A stretch of 11,177 nt of DNA from Pseudomonadota bacterium. GTDB taxonomy: Bacteria; Pseudomonadota; Alphaproteobacteria; Acetobacterales; Acetobacteraceae. A program made the translations under genes and the position numbers. The stretch is from NCBI GenBank assembly GCA_021845835.1, contig JAJZVE010000092.1, positions 1 through 11,177 on the forward strand, in the 5' to 3' direction. Below, one piece after another: positions 1 through 6,487 of this stretch (position 1 is the first letter of the stretch; every line of letters begins with the position of its first letter). The notes below the pieces were generated by a model. The model saw nothing but the letters and a program-made list of their open reading frames with translations, searched no databases and was not told the DNA's origin.

Positions 1-581
1 CCACCTCGCTGCTGATGACGGCGATTCCGGAATACGCGGTGAAGGGGATCCAGCGCACCCGGGCCGGCAACCGCGACCGCTACACGGCCCCGGCCAACAC
101 CTTCCAGGCCAAGGACGGTCCGTGGATCAATATCATCACAGGTGCGGATCCCCTGTTCAGGCGTTTCGTGCGGATGATCGGCCGTCCTGAGATCCTGGAG
201 GACCCGCGCTTCTCGACGCTGGCGGCGCGCATGCAGAACGTGGAGGCGGCCGAGGCGATCGTCGCCGAATGGGTGGCAGGCCTGACCGCTGACGAGGCCG
301 TGCGGCGCCTCAGCGAGGCCGAGATCCCGTCCGCCAGAATCGCAACCATCAAGGACGTGGTCGAGAGTCCCTACATGCGCGAGGCTGCCAACATCATCGA
401 TGTCGAGCACCCGACCGCCGGCACGGTTCCGATGAGCGGGCCTGCGATCAAGGTCGGCGGCGAAACCCCGTGTATCGCGCCTGCCCCGCTGCTCGGCCAG
501 CACACGGACGAGGTGCTGGCCGAGTGGCTCCTGCTCTCCGCGGCTGAAATCGCGGACCTGAAAACTGCCCGTGTCGTCTGA
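1..581 (+). CDS. CaiB/BaiF family (class III) CoA-transferase, C-terminal part (5' truncated by window edge)
   Basis: Family III CoA-transferases move CoA between carboxylic acids through aspartyl-anhydride intermediates in the cytoplasm. The reading frame is open from base 3 and reaches a TGA at 579-581, so about 192 C-terminal residues are visible and the true start lies outside. Visible family signatures are the DGPW segment followed by IGRPEILEDPRF, which matches the usual 'IGRPEL..DPRF' block. Further on comes AEIPSARIATIKDVVESP, the common 'gIPaapV.t..ev..dPq' block, then a small-domain tail ending in LLGQHTDEVL, which corresponds to 'LGeHTdeVL'. The catalytic Asp and most of the CoA site lie in the missing N-terminal half, so activity and substrate cannot be judged. 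A possible TPP-enzyme remnant follows about 60 bases downstream on the same strand, suggesting an older operon that has decayed. Family assignment is firm; acyl substrate unknown. Confidence 0.9.
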   Translation, partial: TSLLMTAIPEYAVKGIQRTRAGNRDRYTAPANTFQAKDGPWINIITGADPLFRRFVRMIGRPEILEDPRFSTLAARMQNVEAAEAIVAEWVAGLTADEAVRRLSEAEIPSARIATIKDVVESPYMREAANIIDVEHPTAGTVPMSGPAIKVGGETPCIAPAPLLGQHTDEVLAEWLLLSAAEIADLKTARVV

Positions 582-640
582 CTGCCGGGTCCGCATTGCG
601 TTGGCAACTTGGAGACGTGCATTGCTTCGCCCAGGCGGCC

Positions 641-844
641 GTGAGCAACAGCAACGACCACAGGACCGCTGCCCGCGTGGTCACGGCGGCGCTGCGGCGA
701 CACGGCGCCGAGGGCACCCTCGGCCAGAGCATTCCCCCCGCGCCCCGTGGTCCGGCGGGCCTGCGCCGGGGCCTTCCCGTCGCGCTCGAAGCCAAAATGG
801 CCGGTCCCGGCTCCAGGGTTCTCTGCCTCGCCGACGCGGAATAA
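641..844 (+). pseudogene. Remnant of a thiamine-diphosphate (acetolactate synthase-like) enzyme with internal deletion
   Basis: This 67-codon frame opens with GTG at 641 (an in-frame ATG at 596 is an alternative) and ends at TAA 842-844. Two blocks look like pieces of TPP-dependent decarboxylase/synthase proteins. The first, AARVVTAALRRHGAEGTLGQ plus SIPPA, resembles the opening helix and strand of the TPP N-terminal domain ('..vv.aL..hGve.vFGqSiP'). The second, GLRRGLPVALEAKMAGPG plus RVLCL, resembles the start of the C-terminal TPP-binding domain ('GglGrglPvAlGAklA.P.r.vlcl.GDG'). They are joined within a few codons near 743-757, whereas a full protein has roughly 350-400 residues between them. 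The GDG motif that would bind Mg-TPP is missing; the frame ends ADAE at that point. I read this as an inactive relic left by deletion and point mutation. It could instead be a chance resemblance, because both blocks are short and judged by memory, but both occur in one frame and in the right order. Confidence 0.55.
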
Positions 845-994
845 AATCGTTTTTACTCACGGCTGGCCGGTACGTTGCCGGCACGGAGATAGCCAAGGCG
901 TCGATTTCGCTCTGCGTCACCGACGATGAACGCGACAAGCGTTTCGCAGTGCCCGCGTCCCGGCCGGCCCGGCGGCTGCAGTGATGGCGGGCGT

Positions 995-1008
995 CACCAG
1001 CGCCGGTG
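995..1008. promoter_or_regulatory. Possible operator: near-palindrome with central CG
   Basis: The 14 bases CACCAGCGCCGGTG form an inverted repeat in which six of seven pairs match (only 999/1004 fails), centred on CG. They lie 75 bases before the ATPase start. LacI-family regulators, often used for CUT2 sugar importers, bind short palindromes with a central CG, so an operator role is possible. Short GC palindromes are common in DNA of this composition and no regulator gene is in the window, so this is weak. Confidence 0.2.
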
Positions 1009-1070
1009 TCCGGGCGGCGGGCGTTCACTGATGTCGGCAAGGATGCACCAACGATAAGCGGGCACGGTCG

Positions 1071-1076
1071 GGAAGG
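1071..1076 (+). promoter_or_regulatory. Ribosome binding site for the ABC ATPase gene
   Basis: GGAAGG lies 7 bases before the ATG at 1084. It decides the start: the same frame stays open back to a GTG at 1006, but that codon lacks such a site and would add 26 residues ahead of the normal family N-terminus. Confidence 0.75.
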
Positions 1077-1083
1077 AAACGGA

Positions 1084-2604
1084 ATGGCGCAGGCGGGGCA
1101 ATTGCTGAGTGCGAAAGGCATCACCAAGGTGTTCGGCAGCACGGCGGTTCTGCGCGATGTCGATTTCGATCTGAATGCCGGCGAGATCCACGCCCTGATC
1201 GGCGAGAATGGCGCGGGCAAGTCGACCCTCATGAACATTCTGAGCGGCAATTTCCCGCCCTCCGCCGGTTCCATCGTGATCGACGGGCAGGAACGTGTCA
1301 TCCGCAATCCCGTCGAAGCCATCGCCGCCGGCATTGCCATGATGCATCAGGAACCCAAGGTCGCAGCGGCACTCAGCGTGGCGGAAAACGTCTTCATGGG
1401 CCGGCTGCCCAAAATGGGGGGCATATTCCTCGACACGAAGTCGCTGAACCGGAAGGTCGAGCCGGTCCTGCGCGACATCGGCGCGTCGTTCGACGTCTCG
1501 ACGCCGGTCGCGCGGCTAAGCGTGGCGCAGTGCCAACTGGTGCAACTCGCCCGCGCCATCACGCAGGATGCCCGGCTGATCGTGCTCGACGAGCCGACGG
1601 CCAGCCTGACGCCGGTCGAGACGGAGACGCTGTTTTCCCTCATGCGGCGCCTGGTGGCGCGGGGCGTGGCCTTCATCTACATCTCGCACCACCTGGACGA
1701 GGTGTTCGCGATCGCCGACCGCGTGACGGTCCTGCGCGACGGCGCGCGGGTCACCACCAGGCACGTCGCCGCCACCAGCAAGGCCGAACTCATCACGCTG
1801 ATGGTCGGACGCGACCTCGGTTCCCACTTTCCGCCGCGTCGCGTGGCCAATCCGGGCGCGGTCGTGCTGCAGACCGAAGGACTGTCGGGCCCAGGGTTCA
1901 GCGACGTCTCGCTGCGCCTGCATCGCGGCGAGATCGTGGGGCTTGCCGGGCTGGTGGGCGCAGGGCGCACGGAACTTGCGCGCGTGCTGTGCGGCGCGGC
2001 GAAGGCGACCGGCGGCAGGATCCGGCTGGCGGGCGAAGTTGTGCGCTTCGGCAATCCCGCCGAGGCCGTCGCCTCTGGCATCGCCTATCTGGCCGAGGAC
2101 CGGCGGGATTCGATCTTCCGCCCGCTGACGGTCCAGCAGAACATCACGCTGGCGGCGCGCGCCTCCTTCGCCAGATATGGCCTGGTGAACGCCAAAGCCG
2201 AGCGCGCGGCGGCAGAGAGCTATGTGCGTCAGCTCAACATCGCAGCCGCTTCCATTACCCAGATCGCCGGCCACCTGAGCGGCGGCAACCAGCAGAAATG
2301 CGTGATCGCGCGGTGGATCCTGCGCCAGCCCAGGGTCGTGCTGTTCGACGAGCCGACCCGCGGGATCGACGTAGGCGCCAAGCGCGAGATCTACGGCCTC
2401 ATCCACCAGTTGGCCGACGCCGGCTGCGCGATACTGATGATATCTTCGGAACTTCCGGAAGTGATCAGCATCAGCGATCGCATCATGGTGATATGCGAGG
2501 GCCGTATCAGCGGCGAGCTCAATGCCGCCACCACCACGGAAGCTGCCGTGATTGCGTTGGCGGTCCCGCAAAGCAGGAGGACTGTGGGTCATGTCCAACG
2601 CTGA
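1084..2604 (+). CDS. CUT2 (ribose-type) sugar ABC transporter ATP-binding protein, two fused NBDs
   Basis: This 506-residue cytoplasmic ATPase should power a carbohydrate importer with the next two genes. Its length is normal for RbsA/MglA/XylG proteins, which carry two nucleotide-binding domains in one chain. NBD1 has Walker A GENGAGKST (40-48), a Q-loop MHQEP (Q89), C-loop LSVAQCQ (145-151) and Walker B LIVLDEP (165-171, Glu170). NBD2 has a degenerate Walker A GLVGAGRTEL (289-298, Arg for Lys), a canonical C-loop LSGGNQQK (398-405) and VVLFDEPTRGID (Glu423). In a head-to-tail dimer, NBD2 Walker A faces the NBD1 C-loop. Both altered elements would therefore share one degenerate ATP site, while NBD1 Walker A with the NBD2 C-loop forms the good one. 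A degenerate NBD2 Walker A is usual in this family; the LSVAQC C-loop is less usual. The gene overlaps the permease by 14 bases. Substrate is not readable from the ATPase. Confidence 0.95.
   Translation: MAQAGQLLSAKGITKVFGSTAVLRDVDFDLNAGEIHALIGENGAGKSTLMNILSGNFPPSAGSIVIDGQERVIRNPVEAIAAGIAMMHQEPKVAAALSVAENVFMGRLPKMGGIFLDTKSLNRKVEPVLRDIGASFDVSTPVARLSVAQCQLVQLARAITQDARLIVLDEPTASLTPVETETLFSLMRRLVARGVAFIYISHHLDEVFAIADRVTVLRDGARVTTRHVAATSKAELITLMVGRDLGSHFPPRRVANPGAVVLQTEGLSGPGFSDVSLRLHRGEIVGLAGLVGAGRTELARVLCGAAKATGGRIRLAGEVVRFGNPAEAVASGIAYLAEDRRDSIFRPLTVQQNITLAARASFARYGLVNAKAERAAAESYVRQLNIAAASITQIAGHLSGGNQQKCVIARWILRQPRVVLFDEPTRGIDVGAKREIYGLIHQLADAGCAILMISSELPEVISISDRIMVICEGRISGELNAATTTEAAVIALAVPQSRRTVGHVQR
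2575..2580 (+). promoter_or_regulatory. Ribosome binding site for the permease gene
   Basis: A perfect AGGAGG lies inside the end of the ATPase gene, 10 bases before the ATG at 2591. It favours that start over the in-frame upstream start at 2552. Confidence 0.7.
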
Positions 2605-3592
2605 ACCGCAAGCCGGCTCCGTCCTCGTCCAGGTGGCCGCGCCGCGGGCGCTGCCCCGCCTGCGCGCCAGCGTCGCAGCGCACAGCGTGGCGTTGGGCAA
2701 CTTCTTCGCGCTGGTGCTGCTGCTCGTCTTCGGCAGCATTCTTTCGCCGCATTTCCTCAGCGTGCAGAACATCTTCAACGTTCTGCGCGGCGCCAGCATG
2801 GTCGGCATCGTCAGCGTCGGCATGACGTTCGTCATCCTGAACCGCGGCATCGACCTGTCCGTCGGGTCGCTGGTCGGGATTGCCAGCGTGCTGATGGCAG
2901 GGTTCATGCCGTTCGGCTTCGTGGGCTGGGCAATCCTGCCCGCCGTGGCCGCGATGCTGCTGGGCGTCGCCAACGGACTGCTCATCACCGTCGCCAGGCT
3001 GCAGCCCTTCATCGCCACTCTTGGCATGATGATCTTCGCGCGCGGCCTGGTTTACCTGTACTCCGACGGCAGCCCGATCGTCGCCCAGAACGTGCCATGG
3101 GCGGTCAAGAAGCTGGGATCCGGCTATCTGGGCGTCGTGCCGGTGCCGGTGGTGATGTTTCTCGTCTGCGCGGTGGTCGGTCACGTCGTGCTCCGCCGCA
3201 CGATCTTCGGCCGCGAGATCTACGCGGTGGGCGCGAACGAGGAAGCCGCGCGCCTCGCCGGCATTCGCACCCGGATCAACCAGATCAAGGTCTATGCGGT
3301 GAGCGGCCTGCTTGCGGGTATCAGCGGTGTCGTGCTCACGGCGCGCCTCGGCGTCGGCGATCCGAACTCGGGCAGCATGTACGAGCTCGACGCCATCGCC
3401 GCCTGCATGATCGGGGGAACGACGTTCGACGGCGGGGTCGGCTCCGTGCGCGGCACGGTCATCGGCGTGCTGATCCTGGCGTTCCTGTCGAACATTCTCA
3501 ATCTGCTCGGCATCTCTCCCTACTCGCAGATGGTGCTGAAGGGGCTGATCATCATCGCCGCCGTGATCATTGGCGAGTTCCGCAAGCGTTGA
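2591..3592 (+). CDS. CUT2 (ribose-type) sugar ABC transporter permease
   Basis: This is a 333-residue inner-membrane permease of the branched-chain/ribose type (BPD_transp_2), of usual length. After a soluble N-terminal stretch of about 35 residues, hydrophobic segments follow to the C-terminus: residues 36-51, then around 70-83, 96-125, 180-200, a segment near 238-255 and others near 290-333. The family signature GIDLSVGS sits at 86-93. Later come QPFIATLGMM and the cytoplasmic coupling region GREIYAVGANEEAARLAGI, which would contact the NBDs. The C-terminal GGTTFDGGVGSVRGTVIG block matches the 'GGtsl.GG.G.v.GtliGa' block of RbsC. Such permeases act as dimers, and only one permease gene is present, so a homodimer is likely. 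The coding start overlaps the ATPase gene by 14 bases, which suggests coupled translation. Transported compound unknown. Confidence 0.94.
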   Translation: MSNAEPQAGSVLVQVAAPRALPRLRASVAAHSVALGNFFALVLLLVFGSILSPHFLSVQNIFNVLRGASMVGIVSVGMTFVILNRGIDLSVGSLVGIASVLMAGFMPFGFVGWAILPAVAAMLLGVANGLLITVARLQPFIATLGMMIFARGLVYLYSDGSPIVAQNVPWAVKKLGSGYLGVVPVPVVMFLVCAVVGHVVLRRTIFGREIYAVGANEEAARLAGIRTRINQIKVYAVSGLLAGISGVVLTARLGVGDPNSGSMYELDAIAACMIGGTTFDGGVGSVRGTVIGVLILAFLSNILNLLGISPYSQMVLKGLIIIAAVIIGEFRKR

Positions 3593-3600
3593 AAACACCA

Positions 3601-3606
3601 AGGAGG
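3601..3606 (+). promoter_or_regulatory. Ribosome binding site for the binding-protein gene
   Basis: AGGAGG lies 8 bases before the ATG at 3615. It sets the start of the substrate-binding protein there, instead of at the in-frame ATG at 3570 inside the permease gene. With this start the signal peptide has a normal short n-region. Confidence 0.8.
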
Positions 3607-3614
3607 AAGGCTCG

Positions 3615-4646
3615 ATGTCCAACGATGGCAACACGGGCGAGATCAACCGCCGCCGGCTGCTGCAGGCGGGCGCCGTCGGGATTGCCGGCCTGGCAACGCC
3701 GTGGCTTGCCCGCTCCGCCAGCGCGCAACCCGCGCTCGCTGGCAAGACGATCGGCTTTTCGCAGTCCTTCGTCACCACGGAATGGATCCGCGAGCAGCGT
3801 CAGGGCGTGCTGGACACTGCGCAGAAGCTCGGGCTGCAAACCGTCGTGCTCGACGCCGCGAATCACCCGGCCAAGCAAATCAGCGACATCGAGGACCTGG
3901 TCACGCGCCGCGTCGATGCCATCCTGATCAGCACGTATTTTGCGGAGGCGATCGCACCGGCGGTCCGCGAAGCCAACCGCGCCAACATTCCGCTCATTGT
4001 GCTCAGCTCCAGCCTGGTCGGCGACGTCGACTGGACCGTACAACTAAGCGTCGATACGCTTGCATCGGCGAGGACGGCGGGCGAATATTTTGTGAAACGG
4101 CTGCACGGCACGGGAAACGTCGTCCAGATCGAGGGATCCCCCGGCTCCACCGTCAACCAGAAACGCGGCATCGGCTGGCACGAGGTCGTGGACAAGGTGC
4201 CTGGCATCAAAGTCGTGGGCCGCATCATGGCCGACTACGACCGCGCCAAGGCGCTGAAGGGCATGGAGGACATGCTCCAGGCCCACGCCAGGATCGACGG
4301 CGTCTATACCCATTCCGAGGACATGGCGCTCGGCGCGATCCAGGCCGTTCGCGAGGCCGGCCGGGCGTCCGGCACCTTCGTCACCGGCTATGACGGTGTC
4401 GCCTCGGAGACGCTGAAGGCCATCTACGACGGCGAACTCGCGATGGTGATGTCCTACCATCCGTTCGGAGTCGAGGGCGTGGAGGCGGCGGCGCGCGTGC
4501 TCCAGAACAAGCCCACGCCGAAGACGATCGCGTTTGCCGCGCCCATGATCGACAGGAACAACGTTATGGATTACTACGACCCGGCGACCGGCAAGGCGAA
4601 GCTCGCGCCCTCGCGGCTCGCGGCGCTGAATCTCCCGGACAAATGA
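3615..4646 (+). CDS. Sugar ABC transporter substrate-binding protein (Peripla_BP_4 type), Tat signal
   Basis: This 343-residue periplasmic protein should capture the substrate for the importer. The N-terminus has a twin-arginine motif NRRRLLQ (11-17), a hydrophobic stretch (18-32) and a likely cleavage site ASA|Q after residue 37. It would therefore be folded before export by Tat. The mature part has the two-lobed periplasmic-binding fold of RbsB-like proteins: KTIGFSQSF first strand, a DIEDLVTRRVDAILIS segment, the hinge-side HSEDMALGAIQAVREAG (from 233) and TGYDG (257-261), matching the 'nD.mAlGai.Al..aG' and 'vGfDg' blocks. The usual Asn-Asp pair of the first block is changed to Ser-Glu-Asp. 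It sits 22 bases after the permease gene, with its own strong ribosome binding site, as is common for the most abundant component. The ligand may be a sugar, cyclitol or related compound; not resolved. Confidence 0.93.
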   Translation: MSNDGNTGEINRRRLLQAGAVGIAGLATPWLARSASAQPALAGKTIGFSQSFVTTEWIREQRQGVLDTAQKLGLQTVVLDAANHPAKQISDIEDLVTRRVDAILISTYFAEAIAPAVREANRANIPLIVLSSSLVGDVDWTVQLSVDTLASARTAGEYFVKRLHGTGNVVQIEGSPGSTVNQKRGIGWHEVVDKVPGIKVVGRIMADYDRAKALKGMEDMLQAHARIDGVYTHSEDMALGAIQAVREAGRASGTFVTGYDGVASETLKAIYDGELAMVMSYHPFGVEGVEAAARVLQNKPTPKTIAFAAPMIDRNNVMDYYDPATGKAKLAPSRLAALNLPDK

Positions 4647-4713
4647 GCGCAATCCACTGCAGACGCGAACCCGTCCCAGCGCCGCCCATCCGGCGGATCC
4701 AACCAGGTGCGAC

Positions 4714-5613
4714 ATGACCTCACCCGGAAACAAAATCGGCTCGATGGCTGACGCAGTCGCTCTCGTGCCGGACGGAACCCGTCTGGCGCTGGGAGGATTC
4801 GGCAACTACCAGCGACCGATGGCATTCGTGCGCGAAATCGTCCGGCGTCGGCGCAGGAAGCTTTCGGTCGTTGGCACGGTCAGCGGCATCGAGGTCGACA
4901 TGCTGGTCGGCGCCGACGCCCTGACCCGACTCGAGAGCTCCTATGTCGGGCTGGAGAAATACGGCCTTGCCCGCAATTTCCGCCGCGCCTGCGAGGCCGG
5001 CGCGATCACGATGGTGGACTACCCCGAAGTGCTCAGCTTCGACCGCTTCCGCGCCAGCCGTGAGAACTTCACCTTCTGGCCATGCGACTACCTCGGCGGC
5101 ACCGACATCCTCACCTACAACAGCGACATCGTGCCGTTCGACTGCCCGCTGACGGGGCGCCGGCTCTATGCCGTCCCCCCTGCGGACCCGCAGGTGGCGG
5201 TTCTGCACGCAATTGCGGCGGACGCTGCGGGCAACGTGCTGATGCCGAGCCACCGGCTGCTGCCGCAGGAACTCGACCTCCACATCGCCAACAGCTGCGA
5301 CACGCTGATCGTCACCGTCGAGAAGATCGTGCCGACGCAGTTCATCCGGCGCCATGCGGGGCTGAACGTCATCCCATCCTACCGCACGACCCTCATCGTC
5401 GAGGCGCCGTGCGGCGCGCATCCGACGCCGACGCTGAGCCGCTGGCTCACCGACAACGAGCATCTTGAACGCTACGTGGCGGCATCCGCGTCGCCCGCGA
5501 CCTTCTCGTCCTACCTCGACGAGTGGGTCTTCGGCCTCGCCGACCACACCGCCTACCTGGACCGGCTGGGAGCGGCGCGGCTTACCGCGCTGCAGGAGTT
5601 TGACGTGCTATGA
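4714..5613 (+). CDS. Class I CoA-transferase-fold subunit A, IpdA/GctA-like
   Basis: This 299-residue protein belongs to the alpha subunits of family I CoA-transferases and related hydrolases, such as glutaconate CoA-transferase GctA and the steroid-ring hydrolase subunit IpdA. It shows the glycine-rich N-terminal block LALGGFGNYQRPMAFVREI (24-42), the equivalent of IpdA's 'GGwG..rkPMAFvraI' as I remember it, then LSVVGTVSG. A GAITMVDYPE stretch follows (96-105); Glu105 falls where alpha subunits of this fold tend to keep an acidic residue. The C-terminal part has TLIVTVEKIVPT and a TLIVEAPCGAHPT block typical of the group. The chosen ATG has only a weak AGGTG five bases before it; an in-frame ATG at 4744 is a real alternative and would give a start close to that of IpdA. 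It overlaps the B subunit gene by ATGA, so the two are almost surely a heteromeric enzyme. Substrate unknown. Confidence 0.85.
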   Translation: MTSPGNKIGSMADAVALVPDGTRLALGGFGNYQRPMAFVREIVRRRRRKLSVVGTVSGIEVDMLVGADALTRLESSYVGLEKYGLARNFRRACEAGAITMVDYPEVLSFDRFRASRENFTFWPCDYLGGTDILTYNSDIVPFDCPLTGRRLYAVPPADPQVAVLHAIAADAAGNVLMPSHRLLPQELDLHIANSCDTLIVTVEKIVPTQFIRRHAGLNVIPSYRTTLIVEAPCGAHPTPTLSRWLTDNEHLERYVAASASPATFSSYLDEWVFGLADHTAYLDRLGAARLTALQEFDVL

Positions 5614-6431
5614 GAACCGGCGAAGCCACCATCCCGGAGATCATCGCGACACAGCTCGCGCACAGCTTCCGCGACGGCGAGGTCGGCTTCACCGGCCTTG
5701 TCACCGGTGAGGCGGCAACGCTCTACGGCACCACCATCCCGATGGCGGCCATGCTGCTCGCAAGGCTCATGCATGCCCCGCATCTCACGGTGCTGCTTGC
5801 CGGCTGGTCGCACAATCCGGACCTTTCGACGCTGGACGTCGTGCCGGATTCGGAGTTCGACGCCGTGCTGCGCGACCTCGCCTGCGACGCGCAGGCGATC
5901 ACATATCCCGGACCGTTCTCGTTCAAGCGCGGGGACATTGATTTCGGCTTCAGCTCGGGCGCGCAGCTCGACCGGACCGGCTGCCTGAACAGCGTCTGCA
6001 TCGGCGACTACCGCCGCCCGAAAGTGCGTCTGGTCGGGCCGATCCTGCAGCCCGAACACATGACCATCTTCGGCCGGGAGTACATCATGATGCCGCACCA
6101 CACGCCGCGCACGTTGGTCGAGAAGGTCGATTTCGTCTCCGGCGTCGGCTATCCCGGCGGCCTCGCGGGACGCAAGGCGCTCGGCCTGGATCGCGGCGGT
6201 CCCGAATGGGTCGTCACCCCGCACTGCATCTTCGACTTCGACAAGAACGCCGGCCACGTCCGCATCAGGAGCGTGCACCACGCACAAATGCGGGCGACGC
6301 TGCAGGATGTCACGGGTTTCCGGCTCGAAGGAAGCCACGTCGCGCCGATCACGCCGCGGCCGACCGAGGAGGAACTGCGTCTCCTGCGCGGCGTGGTCGA
6401 TCCGAAAGGCATCCTTCTCGGCCACGCCTGA
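5610..6431 (+). CDS. Class I CoA-transferase-fold subunit B, IpdB/GctB-like, lacking the catalytic Glu
   Basis: This 273-residue partner of the preceding subunit starts in an ATGA overlap, preceded by AGGAG at 5594-5598. Family blocks are LYGTTIPMAAMLLARLMHAP (38-57), SSGAQLDRTGCLNSVCIGDY, KVRLVG and VDFVSGVGYPGG. They align with the GctB blocks 'GtGlPl..a..Ak...AP', 'iGGAQiDpyGNvNst.iGDY' and 'iDyvts.Gw.dG', quoted from memory. In GctB, the Glu that forms the covalent glutamyl-CoA link follows the 'APDCHIIV' strand. Here the equivalent is APHLTVLLAGW (56-66), so that residue is Ala64. IpdAB, which opens a steroid ring remnant by hydrolysis, is likewise known not to work as a CoA-transferase. 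The pair is therefore probably not a transferase, but a hydrolase, lyase or other CoA-ester enzyme. The family call is good; the activity is inference. Confidence 0.85.
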   Translation: MRTGEATIPEIIATQLAHSFRDGEVGFTGLVTGEAATLYGTTIPMAAMLLARLMHAPHLTVLLAGWSHNPDLSTLDVVPDSEFDAVLRDLACDAQAITYPGPFSFKRGDIDFGFSSGAQLDRTGCLNSVCIGDYRRPKVRLVGPILQPEHMTIFGREYIMMPHHTPRTLVEKVDFVSGVGYPGGLAGRKALGLDRGGPEWVVTPHCIFDFDKNAGHVRIRSVHHAQMRATLQDVTGFRLEGSHVAPITPRPTEEELRLLRGVVDPKGILLGHA

Positions 6432-6487
6432 GACCGCGCCGACTCGTGCCGTCCGCCGATGAATCCACATGGTTCCCGGGACGCATC

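Larger units (their letters stand above)
845..1083 (+). other. Non-coding leader between the TPP-enzyme relic and the ABC operon
   Basis: With the relic before it, this makes a 502-base stretch without an intact gene (582-1083). I see no convincing coding frame in it. It starts with a short AT-rich patch at 840-857 in otherwise very GC-rich DNA, which would suit a promoter or the end of a gene. No clear -35/-10 pair with proper spacing could be picked out. A 5-bp inverted repeat at 866-870/878-882 lacks a T-tract and is not a convincing terminator. The operon promoter most likely lies here because everything downstream to 9546 is closely packed, but its position is not visible. Confidence 0.5.

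Noticed and set aside
747..929. Plus-strand frame containing IVFTHGWP, like the HGWP oxyanion motif of alpha/beta hydrolases
   Set aside because: Only about eight residues fit. The next residues do not follow the hydrolase pattern, and the first half overlaps the TPP-enzyme relic in another frame; most likely chance.
1006..1083. 26-codon N-terminal extension of the ABC ATPase from a GTG at 1006
   Set aside because: The ATG at 1084 has a good ribosome binding site and gives the usual family N-terminus; the extension has no family resemblance.
1516..3778. Long minus-strand frames (1516-3027 and 2519-3778) under the ABC genes
   Set aside because: They lie opposite convincing ATPase, permease and binding-protein genes and show low-complexity composition; they are shadows.
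4682..4696. Inverted repeat CCGCC-5-GGCGG between the binding-protein gene and subunit A
   Set aside because: The stem is only five pairs and lacks a T-tract, so it does not support an intrinsic terminator; genes on both sides look co-transcribed.
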